Shown: positions 1 to 9,020 of the stretch, piece after piece
How the letters are laid out: the number at the start of each line of letters is the position of its first letter
Position numbering within the stretch: position 1 is the stretch's first letter
Assembly (NCBI RefSeq): GCF_016859125.1
Contig: NZ_CP069338.1
Coordinates: forward strand, 1 to 64,000
Direction: 5' to 3'
Source of the DNA: Archangium violaceum
GTDB taxonomy: Bacteria; Myxococcota; Myxococcia; Myxococcales; Myxococcaceae
DNA: 64,000 bases
Notes under the pieces: generated by a model
Databases searched by the model: none
The model's input: the letters and a program-made list of their open reading frames with translations, nothing else
Told to the model about the DNA's origin: nothing
Translations under genes and position numbers: made by a program

Positions 1-184
1 GCGTGCTCGTCTCCAGGCGGATGAGGTACTCCCACCCTCTTCCCTCGCGCGTTGCCGCGGGCGGTGTTTCCACTCCCAGCACGGCTTCGGCCGGAGTGGC
101 CAGGGGCTCCGCCCCTTCGACCGGCCCGTCCGCTCCTGGGGCTTGTGTCACTAGCAGAAGCACCATTCCCCACACGGATGTCAT
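1..184 (-). CDS. N-terminal part of a secreted protein, cut by the window edge (copy 1)
   Basis: This is the start of the same protein encoded in full at 12104-12781. The ATG at 184 opens with MTSVWGMVLLLVTQAPG, a short hydrophobic signal-peptide-like segment, followed by an acidic, Ala/Pro-rich stretch. About 61 codons are visible and the frame is open to the window edge. Whether the remainder matches the other copy cannot be seen. Function unknown. Confidence 0.6.
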   Translation of the reverse strand, partial: MTSVWGMVLLLVTQAPGADGPVEGAEPLATPAEAVLGVETPPAATREGRGWEYLIRLETST

Positions 185-426
185 GGGGTGTACCTCGCCT
201 TCAGGTACGCCCCCTTCGAAGGAGCAGGTCTTCCCTGCCTGGCCACGGCGTTGTGGGCTCTCGAGAGCACGTACACTCCTCTCGGCGGTGGGGCGACCCG
301 ACACCTCGTGCAACCGCCGTGACACGCCAGCGTAGACATCCTCTCTGTCACGGGGCCCCAGGGCATGGGAGTGCTCCACCCAGCGTACCCACTTCCTCTG
401 GTGCGACAAAGGCCCACCCGGCAACG

Positions 427-690
427 GTGAGCCAGGGCGAGAGCCGCTACGGGAGCCCCGAGCCGCAGCTCAAGAGCCGCCTCCCGAAGGGGACGAGCCA
501 CCGCTTCGTGAGCGCCTCGCTCCACAAGCTCGCCGCCGAGGTCGAGCTGGCCACACCCGAGCGCGAGCGGTGGGTGGTTCAGGTCGAGAGCTTCTACGAC
601 GCCCGCGGCCGCGTGTACCTCGAGCTGGCCGACGCGACGCCGGCCGAGGCCGCGCGCGGGGTGGCGCTCATCAAGAAGCTGGTGGGCTGA
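427..690 (+). CDS. Small hypothetical protein (copy 1)
   Basis: A GTG start at 427 gives 87 residues. The frame is open further upstream, but that stretch lies over the promoter side of the minus-strand gene and looks non-coding. The protein is polar with a basic N-terminal half and an Ala-rich amphipathic C-terminus ending in ALIKKLVG. It lies 61 bp before the HExxH gene and may be co-transcribed with it. No family recognised. The start has no strong ribosome site, so it could also be a fragment of a longer ancestral gene. Confidence 0.4.
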   Translation: MSQGESRYGSPEPQLKSRLPKGTSHRFVSASLHKLAAEVELATPERERWVVQVESFYDARGRVYLELADATPAEAARGVALIKKLVG

Positions 691-751
691 AACTCGCTAG
701 GGCGACCACGCGAACGCCCCTGTGACGAAGCACGCGAGGTAGGATGGCGTC

Positions 752-1639
752 ATGTCGCCGCCGACCGTCGCCGAGGAGATCGAGCGCTACCTCCGCACGG
801 GCGACGCCGACATGCTCGGCGACGCCTGGCCCGGCGACATCATGGAGCGCGGCCGCCGCCAGCACGCCGACCTTCGCGGTGCGCTCGTCGAGGAAGTCCG
901 TCGGCTAGCGAAGGGGCACTCTCACGAGCCGGTGCCCGCGAACGTCGGCGTCGAGTTCACGCGCGCCAAGGTCGAGCCGATGGTGCGCGGGCTCTTCACG
1001 CGTGCCGAGCAAGATGTCGTGCTTGCGACTCTCGAGAAGTCCGTCGTGTATGTCACGCGCGAGACCATCGAGCCGCTCCTGCTGAACCACTCCTACGACC
1101 GCTCAGCGTGGGACCTCGCAAACCTGTACCTCCTCAGCGTCGGCGCGAAGCTGCTCGGCAAGGAGGCCCCGCGCCTCGTCGGGATCAGCGAGGAGACGAC
1201 CTGCTACGTCTCGCCGGACTACTTCGCCGAGGACGATCCTTTCGCCGACTTCATCGTCCACGAGGCGGCACACATCTTCCACAACTGCAAGCGCCGCACG
1301 CTCGGCCTCCGCGAGACGCGTACGAAGGAGTGGCTGCTCGACATCGAGTACCGGCAGCGCGAGACGTTCGCGTACTCGTGCGAGGCCTACGCGTGCGTGG
1401 TGGCCCGGGCGAAGAGCCCCGCCGAGCGCAAGGCGCTGGCCGCCGACTACGGTTCCAAGGTTCGCATCTCCGAGGAGCGCGTCGACCCATCCGAGGTGGC
1501 GAGCATCGTCGCGGAGGCGGCGAGCGCGCGGAACGGCTGGAAGGTGCTCCTGGCGCGATGCGCGCCGACTACGAAGCCGCGCTCGGCGCGGCAGCTCGCC
1601 CGCGAGGCCACCGCCGCGCGCAACTCGGCTGAGGTGTGA
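752..1639 (+). CDS. HExxH zinc-metallopeptidase-like protein (copy 1)
   Basis: This 295-residue protein contains VHEAAHIFHN, a perfect HExxH zinc site (His170, Glu171, His174). About 45 residues later comes ETFAYSCEAYAC, where a Glu could be the third ligand of a gluzincin-like site. There is no signal peptide or membrane segment, so it is probably cytoplasmic. The C-terminal 30 residues are basic and Ala/Arg rich. The gene runs toward the AbiE remnant, whose broken toxin end abuts its stop codon, so the junction is a recombination scar. I do not recognise the specific family. A protease role is inferred only from the motif. Confidence 0.65.
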   Translation: MSPPTVAEEIERYLRTGDADMLGDAWPGDIMERGRRQHADLRGALVEEVRRLAKGHSHEPVPANVGVEFTRAKVEPMVRGLFTRAEQDVVLATLEKSVVYVTRETIEPLLLNHSYDRSAWDLANLYLLSVGAKLLGKEAPRLVGISEETTCYVSPDYFAEDDPFADFIVHEAAHIFHNCKRRTLGLRETRTKEWLLDIEYRQRETFAYSCEAYACVVARAKSPAERKALAADYGSKVRISEERVDPSEVASIVAEAASARNGWKVLLARCAPTTKPRSARQLAREATAARNSAEV

Positions 1640-1903
1640 GCGGGGCAGTCGCGCCCGCGACGGGAAATCGAGGCGGCCGAGGAAGTCGAGGTCCTTCGTC
1701 GCGCGCGCGAGGGGCACGTCCCACACGTGCAGCATCAACGCGCCCTTGAGGACGAAGCGCGCCCGGTGCGGCGTCTTCGACAGCCGGTAGAGGAACCGCT
1801 CCATCGCGTAGTACTGCAGCAGTTCCTGGAAGGGTCGCTTCGTCGCACGCGCGTGGTTCTGGAGACACGCCTGCACGGAGGCTTCGAGGTTCTTGACGGT
1901 CAC
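1640..1903 (-). pseudogene. AbiEii-type toxin, N-terminal fragment (copy 1)
   Basis: Reading on the minus strand from a GTG at 1903, the product shows RFVLKGALMLHVW followed by ATKDLDFLGR. These are the nucleotidyltransferase hallmarks of AbiEii toxins of type IV toxin-antitoxin systems. The homology stops near 1661 and the frame then runs antisense into the HExxH gene, so about two thirds of the toxin is missing. Its GTG overlaps the TGA of the antitoxin fragment (GTGA), the normal operon arrangement. The catalytic C-terminal parts are absent, so this cannot be a working toxin. Confidence 0.75.
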
Positions 1904-2104
1904 GGCATCGCCTTCAGGTAGGGTCGCATCGCGCGCTCGACGTGGCGCATGCGGGCATACTTCAACAGGACATCGAGCTTCTTGCGGCGGCGCTCGCGCC
2001 AGAGGCGCAGCGCCTCCAGCACGACGTCCATCCCGAGCTGGTTCCGGTAGCGGAAGCAGTCTGCGAGCGTCTTCTCCGGGTCGTAGACGCGGAGCAAGAT
2101 TCAC
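1900..2104 (-). pseudogene. AbiEi-type antitoxin, C-terminal fragment (copy 1)
   Basis: The fragment encodes RVYDPEKTLADCFRYRNQLG and then a helix ending in RPYLKAMP. This is the conserved C-terminal segment of AbiEi antitoxin/transcriptional regulators. The N-terminal winged-helix domain and the start codon are missing; the sequence breaks at about 2104 next to the hairpin at 2116. Together with the toxin fragment it is a both-ends-truncated relic of an abiE operon. Confidence 0.75.
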
Positions 2105-2115
2105 CAGTAATTTCA

Positions 2116-2145
2116 GGGCCTTGGACGAAAGTTCAAGGCCCTTTT
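2116..2145 (+). terminator. Hairpin with T-run (copy 1)
   Basis: GGGCCTTG (2116-2123) and CAAGGCCC (2134-2141) form a perfect 8-bp stem with a 10-base loop, followed by TTTT. On the plus strand this looks like an intrinsic terminator. It sits exactly between the AbiE relic and the recombinase gene, so it may also mark the recombination boundary or belong to an attachment region. Confidence 0.55.
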
Positions 2146-2220
2146 CATTTGCCCTCCCCTGCCCGTGGGCAAAATACGGGCAACCCCCCCGACGTTCTTC
2201 CCTATGGAGGGCGCGGGCGC

Positions 2221-3274
2221 ATGGGTGAAAGCACGGGCAAGAGCCAGGACTACGCGGAGACGTGGGAGGGTGGGTTCATCCGCCACGACTCCAGTGGGTC
2301 GCAAGGTCTACGTCATCCGCCGGATGATCGACGGGCGGAACTACAAGGTCAGCACGCGGGCGACCACGCTCCGAGCGGCCATGGAGCAGCTCAAGCGGTT
2401 CGAGACGGACCCGGAGCACTACAACCCGGCGGGCTCGTTCCACGAGGCGCCCATCCACCTTGATGCGCCGCTCGCGGCTGAATTCCTCGCCTACTCGCGC
2501 GACGTGGACAAGAACAGCCCCACCTGGGTGAAGAAGCAGCAGGGCTATCTGGCGTGGTGGGCCGACCAGCTCAAGGGCCGGGACCTGCGGAAGGTCACGC
2601 TCCTCGATGACATCCTCCCCGCCCTGGAGGGGGCGAAGGCCCGGGGTCATCGGCTCGCGGTCTTCAAGCGCGTCTACTCCTGGTTGCGCAAGGTGAAGCA
2701 CGTCCTCTCGGTGGCCGAGGATCCGACCTTCGGGCGGCTCACCGTGCCCCAGGCCCGGCCCGAGCAGTGGAAGCGGGACAAGGTGATCCCCCGGGAGCAC
2801 TACCTCCTAGCCCAAGAGCACCTTGCGCCTCACTGGCGTGACGGGATGGACGTGCAGGCGGGCACCGGCTGGCACGTCTCGGAACTGGTGCGCTTCGCCA
2901 GGATGGGCAACGTGGAGCCCTACCGGGGCGTGGCCCAGGGGATCGCGGGCGTGCTGGTGTGTCCCCAGACCAAGAGCGGCGAGCCCTTGCGCACCGCCGT
3001 GTCCGCCGAGGTGCTGGAGGCCGGGAAGCGGCTGCTGGAGCGCGGCTCGTTCAGCTTCGAGAAGTACACCCTCGCCATCAAGGGGGCCTGCACGGCGGCG
3101 GGCATCCCGCCCTTCACACCTGGACGGTTCCGGCACTCCGTCGCCACCTGGGCCATCGAGAAGGGGGCGGACCCGGCCTCGGTAGCGGCCTTCCTCAACC
3201 ACAAGAGCCCGACCACCACGCGGCGCTTCTACGCGACACACGCTGTCCCGGCGAAGATCCCCACCCTGGCTTAG
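2221..3274 (+). pseudogene. Degenerate tyrosine recombinase (phage-type integrase), copy 1
   Basis: The main frame carries a SAM-like N-terminal region and a tyrosine-recombinase catalytic domain. The end, FLNHKSPTTTRRFYATH, matches the LGH box and the tyrosine nucleophile. Two catalytic positions are altered: the usual TGxRxxEL box reads TGWHVSEL (Arg to His), and the usual HxLRH box reads GRFRH (first His to Gly). A better N-terminus begins at the ATG at 2221 (MGESTGKSQDYAETWEGGF) but is one frame off. Removing the T at 2299 would join SSG to RKVYVIRR. The same frameshift is present in copy 2, so it predates the duplication. Likely inactive, or expressed from an internal start. Confidence 0.7.
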
Positions 3275-3621
3275 GACACCAAGAGCGACGGTTTCCTAAA
3301 CGGGCCCCGGCGCAGAGGCCACCCCAGCAGGCGTGGTGTTGAGCCTGGCACAGCCACGACCCACAACTCCCTGCCGCTCTCCTCGAGCCAGGGCGGCCAG
3401 GGCAGCCGTGTGCCCCATGGGGGTGCTCGCCCCCCTACAGCGGCCGCGCACCGCCTTCTGGCCCCAGCCGTCTCATCCTCCGCCTCCCCGCCCCAGCCCG
3501 CCGCCCAGCAAGAGGGCCCCCATTCCGCCATTACCTACCGCGCCGCTCGGGGATACTGTGGTGCTCCAAGATTCAGGCTAGCCGAGGTGAACCGGCTCGC
3601 GGCACGGAGAGTGCTAGCTCC
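3275..3621. other. Non-coding spacer before the rhs operon (copy 1)
   Basis: These 347 bp between the recombinase and the TPR gene are GC- and Pro-codon-rich. I see no convincing gene, RNA or clear -35/-10 pair. The spacer is identical in copy 2 and presumably holds the promoter of the TPR-rhs operon. Confidence 0.4.
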
Positions 3622-4917
3622 ATGGACACGAAGAACGCGGTGGAGAAGCGACTGGACTGGTTGAACGACCAGTGGGTGGAGTTCGCGCAATCACCCGACG
3701 CGCGGCTGCTGCGCTGGGTGGTGGAGCCCGGCGAGGTGCGCATGGTCGAGGCCTGGCTGAAGAAGGAGAGTGACGAGCGCACCGGGGAATGTCCGGACCT
3801 CTTCCTGCGATTCGACCAGCCCTTCGTGCAGCCGGAGGCATATGGGCTGGAGCTGCGCGAGACCTTGGTGGCGATGGTGGAGGAGACCCAGGAGGGGGTG
3901 AGCCTCGGACCGGTGACTCCCGGGCAGTCGGGAGCGGAGGCCTTCTTCAGCGCCTGCGAGGCGTTGCAGCGCCATTACGAGTCCGTCTGCGAGGTGTTGG
4001 CGGTGGTGCTGGTGCCGGGGGAGGTGGTGGAGGTGAAGGCCTGGCGGCAGTGGCTGGAGAAGGCCTTGACGCACCTGCGCTCGCCGAAGGTGCGGGTGGC
4101 GGTGCTGGATGATGTGCGGGTGAGGGCGCTGGAGCCGCTGGCACAGGCGGATCCCAAGCGCGTCATGACGGCGGTGGCGGACCTGGACATGGCGGGGGCC
4201 ATGGAGGAGGTGGCGCGGGGGGCGGCGGGCCTGGACCCGGCGGGAGGGCGCTACCGGGAGCTGCTGGTGCGGCTGGGCAATGCGGCGGGCCGCGGCGAGC
4301 TCAACCTGGTGACGCGATTGGGGGAGGAGGCGGTGGCGCTGGCGGCCGGGCAGGGGTGGATGGCACTGGTGGTGGCGGCGCGCTGGGCCATGGGAGGGGC
4401 GCTCCTGGTGGCCAGCAAGCCCAAGGAGGCGCTGGAGCACTACCGCCAGGCGGAAGCGGTCGCGGTGGATGCCGAGGCCCGGGGTGAGCCCCAGGGGGCT
4501 GAGCTGCGGCTGAAGTCCCGCATGGCGATGGGGGCGGTGCTGGTGACGATGCAGGACTGGGCGCGGGCGGCCGTGCTCTACGAGGAGTCGGCCCCCATGG
4601 CGCGCACGCTGGCCGATGCGCGCCTGGAGCTGGAGTGCTGGCGCATGGCGAGCTTCTGCCGAGAGTCCGAGCAGGAGCTGGACAAGGCCTGGGAGAGCGG
4701 CGAGCTCGCCTGGGAGGTGGGCCAGGCGCTCGTGCCCGAGGAGCGTGCCACCTCGACGCTTCCCTACGTGGCCGAGGCGAGGGTGCGGCTGGGCCGGGTC
4801 CGCCAGGGTGAGGCCGCCGCGCGGCGCCTGGAGGCCGAGGCGGAGTCGATTCTGGGCAAGGAGTGGCGGCCCGTGACCCAGGCCCCGGGCGGCCACGCAG
4901 GAGGTCAGGCGGCATGA
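3622..4917 (+). CDS. TPR-like protein preceding Rhs, probable effector adaptor (copy 1)
   Basis: This is a soluble protein of 431 residues with no signal peptide. The C-terminal half (about residues 220-410) is a series of Ala-rich helix pairs typical of TPR repeats, for example the segments around ALEHYRQAEAVAVDAEARG and DWARAAVLYEESAPMA. The N-terminal half is unassigned. Its TGA overlaps the rhs ATG (ATGA), so the two are translationally coupled. Genes directly before PAAR/Rhs effectors are often chaperones or adaptors for loading on a type VI apparatus. That role is inferred here from position and coupling only. Confidence 0.7.
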   Translation: MDTKNAVEKRLDWLNDQWVEFAQSPDARLLRWVVEPGEVRMVEAWLKKESDERTGECPDLFLRFDQPFVQPEAYGLELRETLVAMVEETQEGVSLGPVTPGQSGAEAFFSACEALQRHYESVCEVLAVVLVPGEVVEVKAWRQWLEKALTHLRSPKVRVAVLDDVRVRALEPLAQADPKRVMTAVADLDMAGAMEEVARGAAGLDPAGGRYRELLVRLGNAAGRGELNLVTRLGEEAVALAAGQGWMALVVAARWAMGGALLVASKPKEALEHYRQAEAVAVDAEARGEPQGAELRLKSRMAMGAVLVTMQDWARAAVLYEESAPMARTLADARLELECWRMASFCRESEQELDKAWESGELAWEVGQALVPEERATSTLPYVAEARVRLGRVRQGEAAARRLEAEAESILGKEWRPVTQAPGGHAGGQAA

Positions 4918-7900
4918 TGCCGGCGGTCAAGCACCTGGATCCGGTGTTGGGAATCGACCTCCATTTCATCATCACCCCTCCCGGGGCGGTGGTGCCCATT
5001 CCCCACCCGCATATCGGCATTGTCTTCGACCCGTTCGACTACATCCCCATCATCGGCTCCACGGTGTTGGTCAATGGATTGCCACGGGCGCAGGCGGGAA
5101 CGGGCGGTGTGACGCTGCCGCCCCATTTCCCCATTGGTGGCGCCTTCGCCAAGCCGCCCGGCAACGAGAACGAGACGTTCATGGGCAGCTCCACGGTCCT
5201 CGTGGATGACGAGCCCTTCACCTACATGACGCTGCCGGTGTTGAGCTGTCAGGACATCGGCATGCCCTCGCCGCCGCGCAAGCGGGGACCGGGGGCCAAG
5301 ACGCTGCTGCTTCCCACCTCGATCGCGCTGTCCATTCCGGCGGGGCCGCCCGTGATCGTGGGAGGGCCGCCCACGATTTCCCTCTCGGGGTTGATGATGA
5401 GGCTGGCCCTGGGCGCGCTGCTCAAGGGGCTCAAGAAGCTGCGCCAGCTGCAGAAGGCCAGCCGGAAGATGAAGGCCGTGTCCGATCGCCTCCACAAGGC
5501 CTTGGACAAGGTCCTGGACAAGGTGGGGTTGGGCAAGGGCGGGCGCGATTGGCTCCACAAGAAGCTCTGCACCCTCACCGGACACCCCGTGGACGTGGTG
5601 TCGGGGCGCGTGGTGACCGAGGCGGTGGACTGGGAGCTACCGGGGCCCATTCCGCTCAAGTTCGAGCGCAACTACTCCTCGAGCCTCTCCTGGCGCGACT
5701 CGCCGGTGGGCCACGGCTGGAGCCACTCGCTGGACCTGGCGGTATGGGAGGCGCCGGGGAAGGTGGTGTTCCGGGCGGAGGATGGGCGGGAAATCGAATT
5801 CGATGTGAGCCATTTCCCCAAGCAGCGGGCGCCCCTGGGCCAGGCGGTATTCGCGCCGGTGGACCGGCTGACCCTCAGGCGGATGGGGGAGCTGCAGTGG
5901 AGCGTGGAGACCGCGGGCGGGCTGGTGCACGAGCTGCGCTACGTCGGAGGCGGGCAGCCCGGGTTGTGCCGGGTGACGCGCACGCGCAACCGGACCGGGC
6001 ATGCCATTCATTACGAGTATGACGAGCACGGGCGATTGGACTGGGTGGTGGACAGCGCGCGGCGGCGGCTGCGCCTCGAGCACGACGCGAAGGGACGGTT
6101 GGTGCGAACGTGGTTGCCCCACCCCACGCAGCCGGGGCTCGTGCCCTACAACCGGTATGTGTACTCGGAAGCGGGCGACCTGGTGGCGGCCCATGACGCG
6201 CTGGAGCACTCCGCCCGCTACGAGTACAGCGGCCACCTGTTGGTGCGCGAGACCGACCGCACCGGCCTGAGCTTCTACTTCGAATACGAGGGGGAGGGGG
6301 CGGACGCCTGGTGCGTGCACACCTGGGGCGATGGCGGCATCTACGACCACCGGCTCTTCTACAACAGGGAGAAGGGCGTCACCGAGGTCACCAACTCCCT
6401 GGGCGACACCACCGTGTATTTCTCGGATGGCCGCGGCGTGGTGGTGAAGGAGGTGGACCCGCTCGGCAATGTCTGGCGGCGCGACTTCGACGAGGCCATG
6501 CGTCTGGTGAAGGAGGTGGACCCGCTCGGCAAGGCCACTGTGTATGAGTATGACGAGCGCGGCAACCTCCTCCGCATGGTCAAGCCGGATGGCGCGGAGC
6601 TCTCCGCAGAGTACAACGAGTTCGATCTCCCCGTTGCCCTCCACGACCCGTGCGGCAATGTCTGGCTCACCCGCTATGACGCACGAGGTCTGCCCATCGA
6701 GCGCGAGGATCCGCTCGGTGCCAAGACCCGGTTCGAGTACCGCGAGGGCCTGCTGTCCGCGGTCCTCTTTTCCAACCGGCTGCGCGTCGACGTGGCGCGT
6801 GACACCCAATGGCTCATCTCCCAGGCCAAGGTGGGAGGCCGCGCCCTCTTTTCCTGCACCCACGACCGGTTGGGACGCCCCAGCCGCTTGGTGGACGGTG
6901 AGCAGCGCAACTGGTTGATGAAGCGTGATGCGCTGGGGCGGCTGTATCAGGTCGAGGTCCCCGGCACCTCGAACCTCACGACCTTCTCCTACGATGCGGA
7001 AGGTCAACTCCTGGAGCTGCGGGAGAACGGACGCCTGACCCGCTTCTCCTACGCGGGCTTCCGCAAGCTCGCCAGCCAGGAGGATTCAGGCGAGACGATC
7101 CGCTTCCACCATGACACCGAGGGGCGGTTGCTGCAGGTCATCGCGCCCACCGGCCAGGTGCATTCGCTGATGCGAGATGGGTGTGGCCGTGTCGTGGAGG
7201 AGCGGGGCTTCGATGGCCGGGTGCGCCGCTTCTCCAGGGATGCCGCCGGCCGGAGCATCCGTATGGAGCTGCCGGGGGGCGGCTTCCGTGAGCTCGTGAG
7301 GGATGCGGCGGGCCGGGTGCTCCGCATCCAGCACCCGGATCAGAGTGTCGACGAGTTCGCCTATCGCAAGGATGGAGTGCTCGTCCAGGCGAGCAATGCC
7401 ACGGTGAGCGTCCGGCGCGAGTTCGATCCCCTGGGGCGGCTGCTCAAGGAGTGGCAGGGCGATGACTGGGTGGCCTCCGAGTATGACGAGTCCGGCCACC
7501 GCACGGTCGTGAGTTCCTCTCTGGGCGTGAGACAGGAGTTGATGCGAGACCCCTTCGGGTACGTCCATGGCTTCCAGGCCGAGGGGGACTTCGGGAGCTG
7601 GCAGGCGCGTTTCCGGCGGGATGGGGCCGGGCGTGAGGTGGAGCGCAGGCTGCCCGGGAGTGTGGTGGCCAGCTGGGAGCGGGATGCGTTCGGGCTCCCG
7701 CTGCGTCAACGCATCCACGTGGGAGAGCAGGAGGTCTGCCAGGTGGGCTACCGCTGGCAGGGCCAGCAGTTGCTCGGGTTGGTGGATTCGCTCGAGGGGC
7801 TGACGTCCTTCCAGTATGACGTGCGCTCACGGCTGGTGGCCGCCAGACAGCCGGACGGTACCCTCCAGCGCCGTGCCGCTCCGCCGCTCGATTCGCTGTT

Positions 7901-8984
7901 GCGGATGCTGACTCGGTCGGGGTCGGCATCCTCTCCGGGTGAGGAGTCCCTCCCGGGCGATGGCTCCCGGTTGCGGTATGACGAGCAGGGCAACCTCGTG
8001 GAGAGGCGCGAGGCGGATGGCTCGTGCTGGCGCTACGCGTACGATGCCGCGGGACTGCTGAAGGAGGTCGTCCGGCCGGATGGCGCTGTCGTGCGCTTTG
8101 CCTACGATGCGCTGGGCCGGCGGGTCTCGAAGAGTGGTGCTCGAGGCGAGGTGCGTTGGCTCTGGGATGGCGACAAGCCCGTGCATGAGCTCGGTCCCCA
8201 GGAGCCGATGACCACCTGGCTCTTCGAGCCCGGGCGCCACGCTCCGCTCGCCAAGCTCCAGGGAGACGCGCGCTACAGCATCGTCACCAACCATCTGGGC
8301 ACCCCAGCCGCCCTCTATGACGATGGGGGCCGCCTGGCCTGGAAGGGACGGCTCGACATCAATGGCACGTTGCGGACCGACGTGGCACTGACCCGCTGCC
8401 CCTGGCGCTGGCCCGGCCAATACGAGGACGAGGAGACGGGGCTCTATTACAACCGCTTCCGTTACTATGACCCCACCTCCGGGCAATACATCAGCCAGGA
8501 TCCCGCGGGACTGCTCGGGGGTCTAGACCCGTACGCCTATACGGATGATCCCCTCACCTGCATCGATCCCTTCGGCTTGGACGATGGGCACCACACCGTT
8601 CCCCGCAAGCTGATGGACATGATGCAGGAAAAAGGCATGCTGACCTCGGACGTGCGTAAGGAGCTGGATCCCACGCGGCGCACGGGTACCGTCATGCTTG
8701 AGCACGGGACCCACAGCCAGGTGCATGGCGAGATGTCCGGATTCCTCAAGGATCGCTATCCCGGTCTGGAGATGCGCAATGGCTTCCAGCACGGCACTGA
8801 CTGGAAGAACTACATCGACCACCTCGAAAGCGAGGGCAATCTCAGCAAGGGCACCATCCTGGGAGACCTGGAGGACTTTTATCACAGCCACCTGGGCACG
8901 AAGGGACTGGTGGATGCGAACAAGGTCGATGAGTTGAAGAAGGGATTCGATCACGATGCGGCAAAGATCAAGGCCTGCTCATGA
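4914..8984 (+). CDS. PAAR-like/Rhs polymorphic toxin A with GHH tip
   Basis: 1356 residues from the coupled ATG at 4914 (MMPAVKHLDPVLGID). The N-terminal 130 residues are PAAR-like, rich in GG, Pro and His. A hydrophobic/basic linker follows, then the DUF6531-type entry (HPVDVVSGRVV, near 225). Many YD repeats follow, and the Rhs core ends with RYYDPTSGQYISQDPAG and closes at DPFGL near residue 1220. The last 135 residues are the variable tip. They begin DDGHHTVPRKLMDMM and resemble GHH-signature HNH/EndoVII nuclease toxins (Tox-GHH type). Residues up to base 6529 are shared almost perfectly with toxin B; beyond that only family-level similarity remains. Likely a type VI-delivered antibacterial nuclease. 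Confidence 0.85.
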   Translation: MMPAVKHLDPVLGIDLHFIITPPGAVVPIPHPHIGIVFDPFDYIPIIGSTVLVNGLPRAQAGTGGVTLPPHFPIGGAFAKPPGNENETFMGSSTVLVDDEPFTYMTLPVLSCQDIGMPSPPRKRGPGAKTLLLPTSIALSIPAGPPVIVGGPPTISLSGLMMRLALGALLKGLKKLRQLQKASRKMKAVSDRLHKALDKVLDKVGLGKGGRDWLHKKLCTLTGHPVDVVSGRVVTEAVDWELPGPIPLKFERNYSSSLSWRDSPVGHGWSHSLDLAVWEAPGKVVFRAEDGREIEFDVSHFPKQRAPLGQAVFAPVDRLTLRRMGELQWSVETAGGLVHELRYVGGGQPGLCRVTRTRNRTGHAIHYEYDEHGRLDWVVDSARRRLRLEHDAKGRLVRTWLPHPTQPGLVPYNRYVYSEAGDLVAAHDALEHSARYEYSGHLLVRETDRTGLSFYFEYEGEGADAWCVHTWGDGGIYDHRLFYNREKGVTEVTNSLGDTTVYFSDGRGVVVKEVDPLGNVWRRDFDEAMRLVKEVDPLGKATVYEYDERGNLLRMVKPDGAELSAEYNEFDLPVALHDPCGNVWLTRYDARGLPIEREDPLGAKTRFEYREGLLSAVLFSNRLRVDVARDTQWLISQAKVGGRALFSCTHDRLGRPSRLVDGEQRNWLMKRDALGRLYQVEVPGTSNLTTFSYDAEGQLLELRENGRLTRFSYAGFRKLASQEDSGETIRFHHDTEGRLLQVIAPTGQVHSLMRDGCGRVVEERGFDGRVRRFSRDAAGRSIRMELPGGGFRELVRDAAGRVLRIQHPDQSVDEFAYRKDGVLVQASNATVSVRREFDPLGRLLKEWQGDDWVASEYDESGHRTVVSSSLGVRQELMRDPFGYVHGFQAEGDFGSWQARFRRDGAGREVERRLPGSVVASWERDAFGLPLRQRIHVGEQEVCQVGYRWQGQQLLGLVDSLEGLTSFQYDVRSRLVAARQPDGTLQRRAAPPLDSLLRMLTRSGSASSPGEESLPGDGSRLRYDEQGNLVERREADGSCWRYAYDAAGLLKEVVRPDGAVVRFAYDALGRRVSKSGARGEVRWLWDGDKPVHELGPQEPMTTWLFEPGRHAPLAKLQGDARYSIVTNHLGTPAALYDDGGRLAWKGRLDINGTLRTDVALTRCPWRWPGQYEDEETGLYYNRFRYYDPTSGQYISQDPAGLLGGLDPYAYTDDPLTCIDPFGLDDGHHTVPRKLMDMMQEKGMLTSDVRKELDPTRRTGTVMLEHGTHSQVHGEMSGFLKDRYPGLEMRNGFQHGTDWKNYIDHLESEGNLSKGTILGDLEDFYHSHLGTKGLVDANKVDELKKGFDHDAAKIKACS

Positions 8985-9020
8985 GCAGGTGGCCGCAGAG
9001 AAACAGAGAAAGGTGTGACC

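Larger units (their letters stand above)
1..6529. repeat. Left copy of the 6.5-kb direct duplication
   Basis: This segment recurs at 12598-19124 with an offset of 12597 falling to 12595 because of indels. By eye I found about six substitutions (near 208, 415, 669, 739, 919, 4960) and four single-base indels, all in G or C runs (near 1711, 2155, 2791, 4219). It starts at or left of the window edge and ends at 6529, inside the YD-repeat part of the rhs gene. The copy is therefore truncated by the window on its left, and the true length of the duplication is unknown. Confidence 0.97.

Noticed and set aside
3..426. Open frames on the plus strand before the small ORF at 427
   Set aside because: They overlap the minus-strand signal-peptide gene and its promoter side; Pro/Ser/Arg-rich translation without a family.
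2103..2190. tRNA gene or attachment site beside the recombinase
   Set aside because: The hairpin and the TGCCCG/CGGGCA repeat do not form a cloverleaf; no duplicated core is seen flanking the module.
5637..7007. Long minus-strand frames inside both rhs genes
   Set aside because: Antisense shadows of the YD repeats; they differ exactly where the toxins differ.
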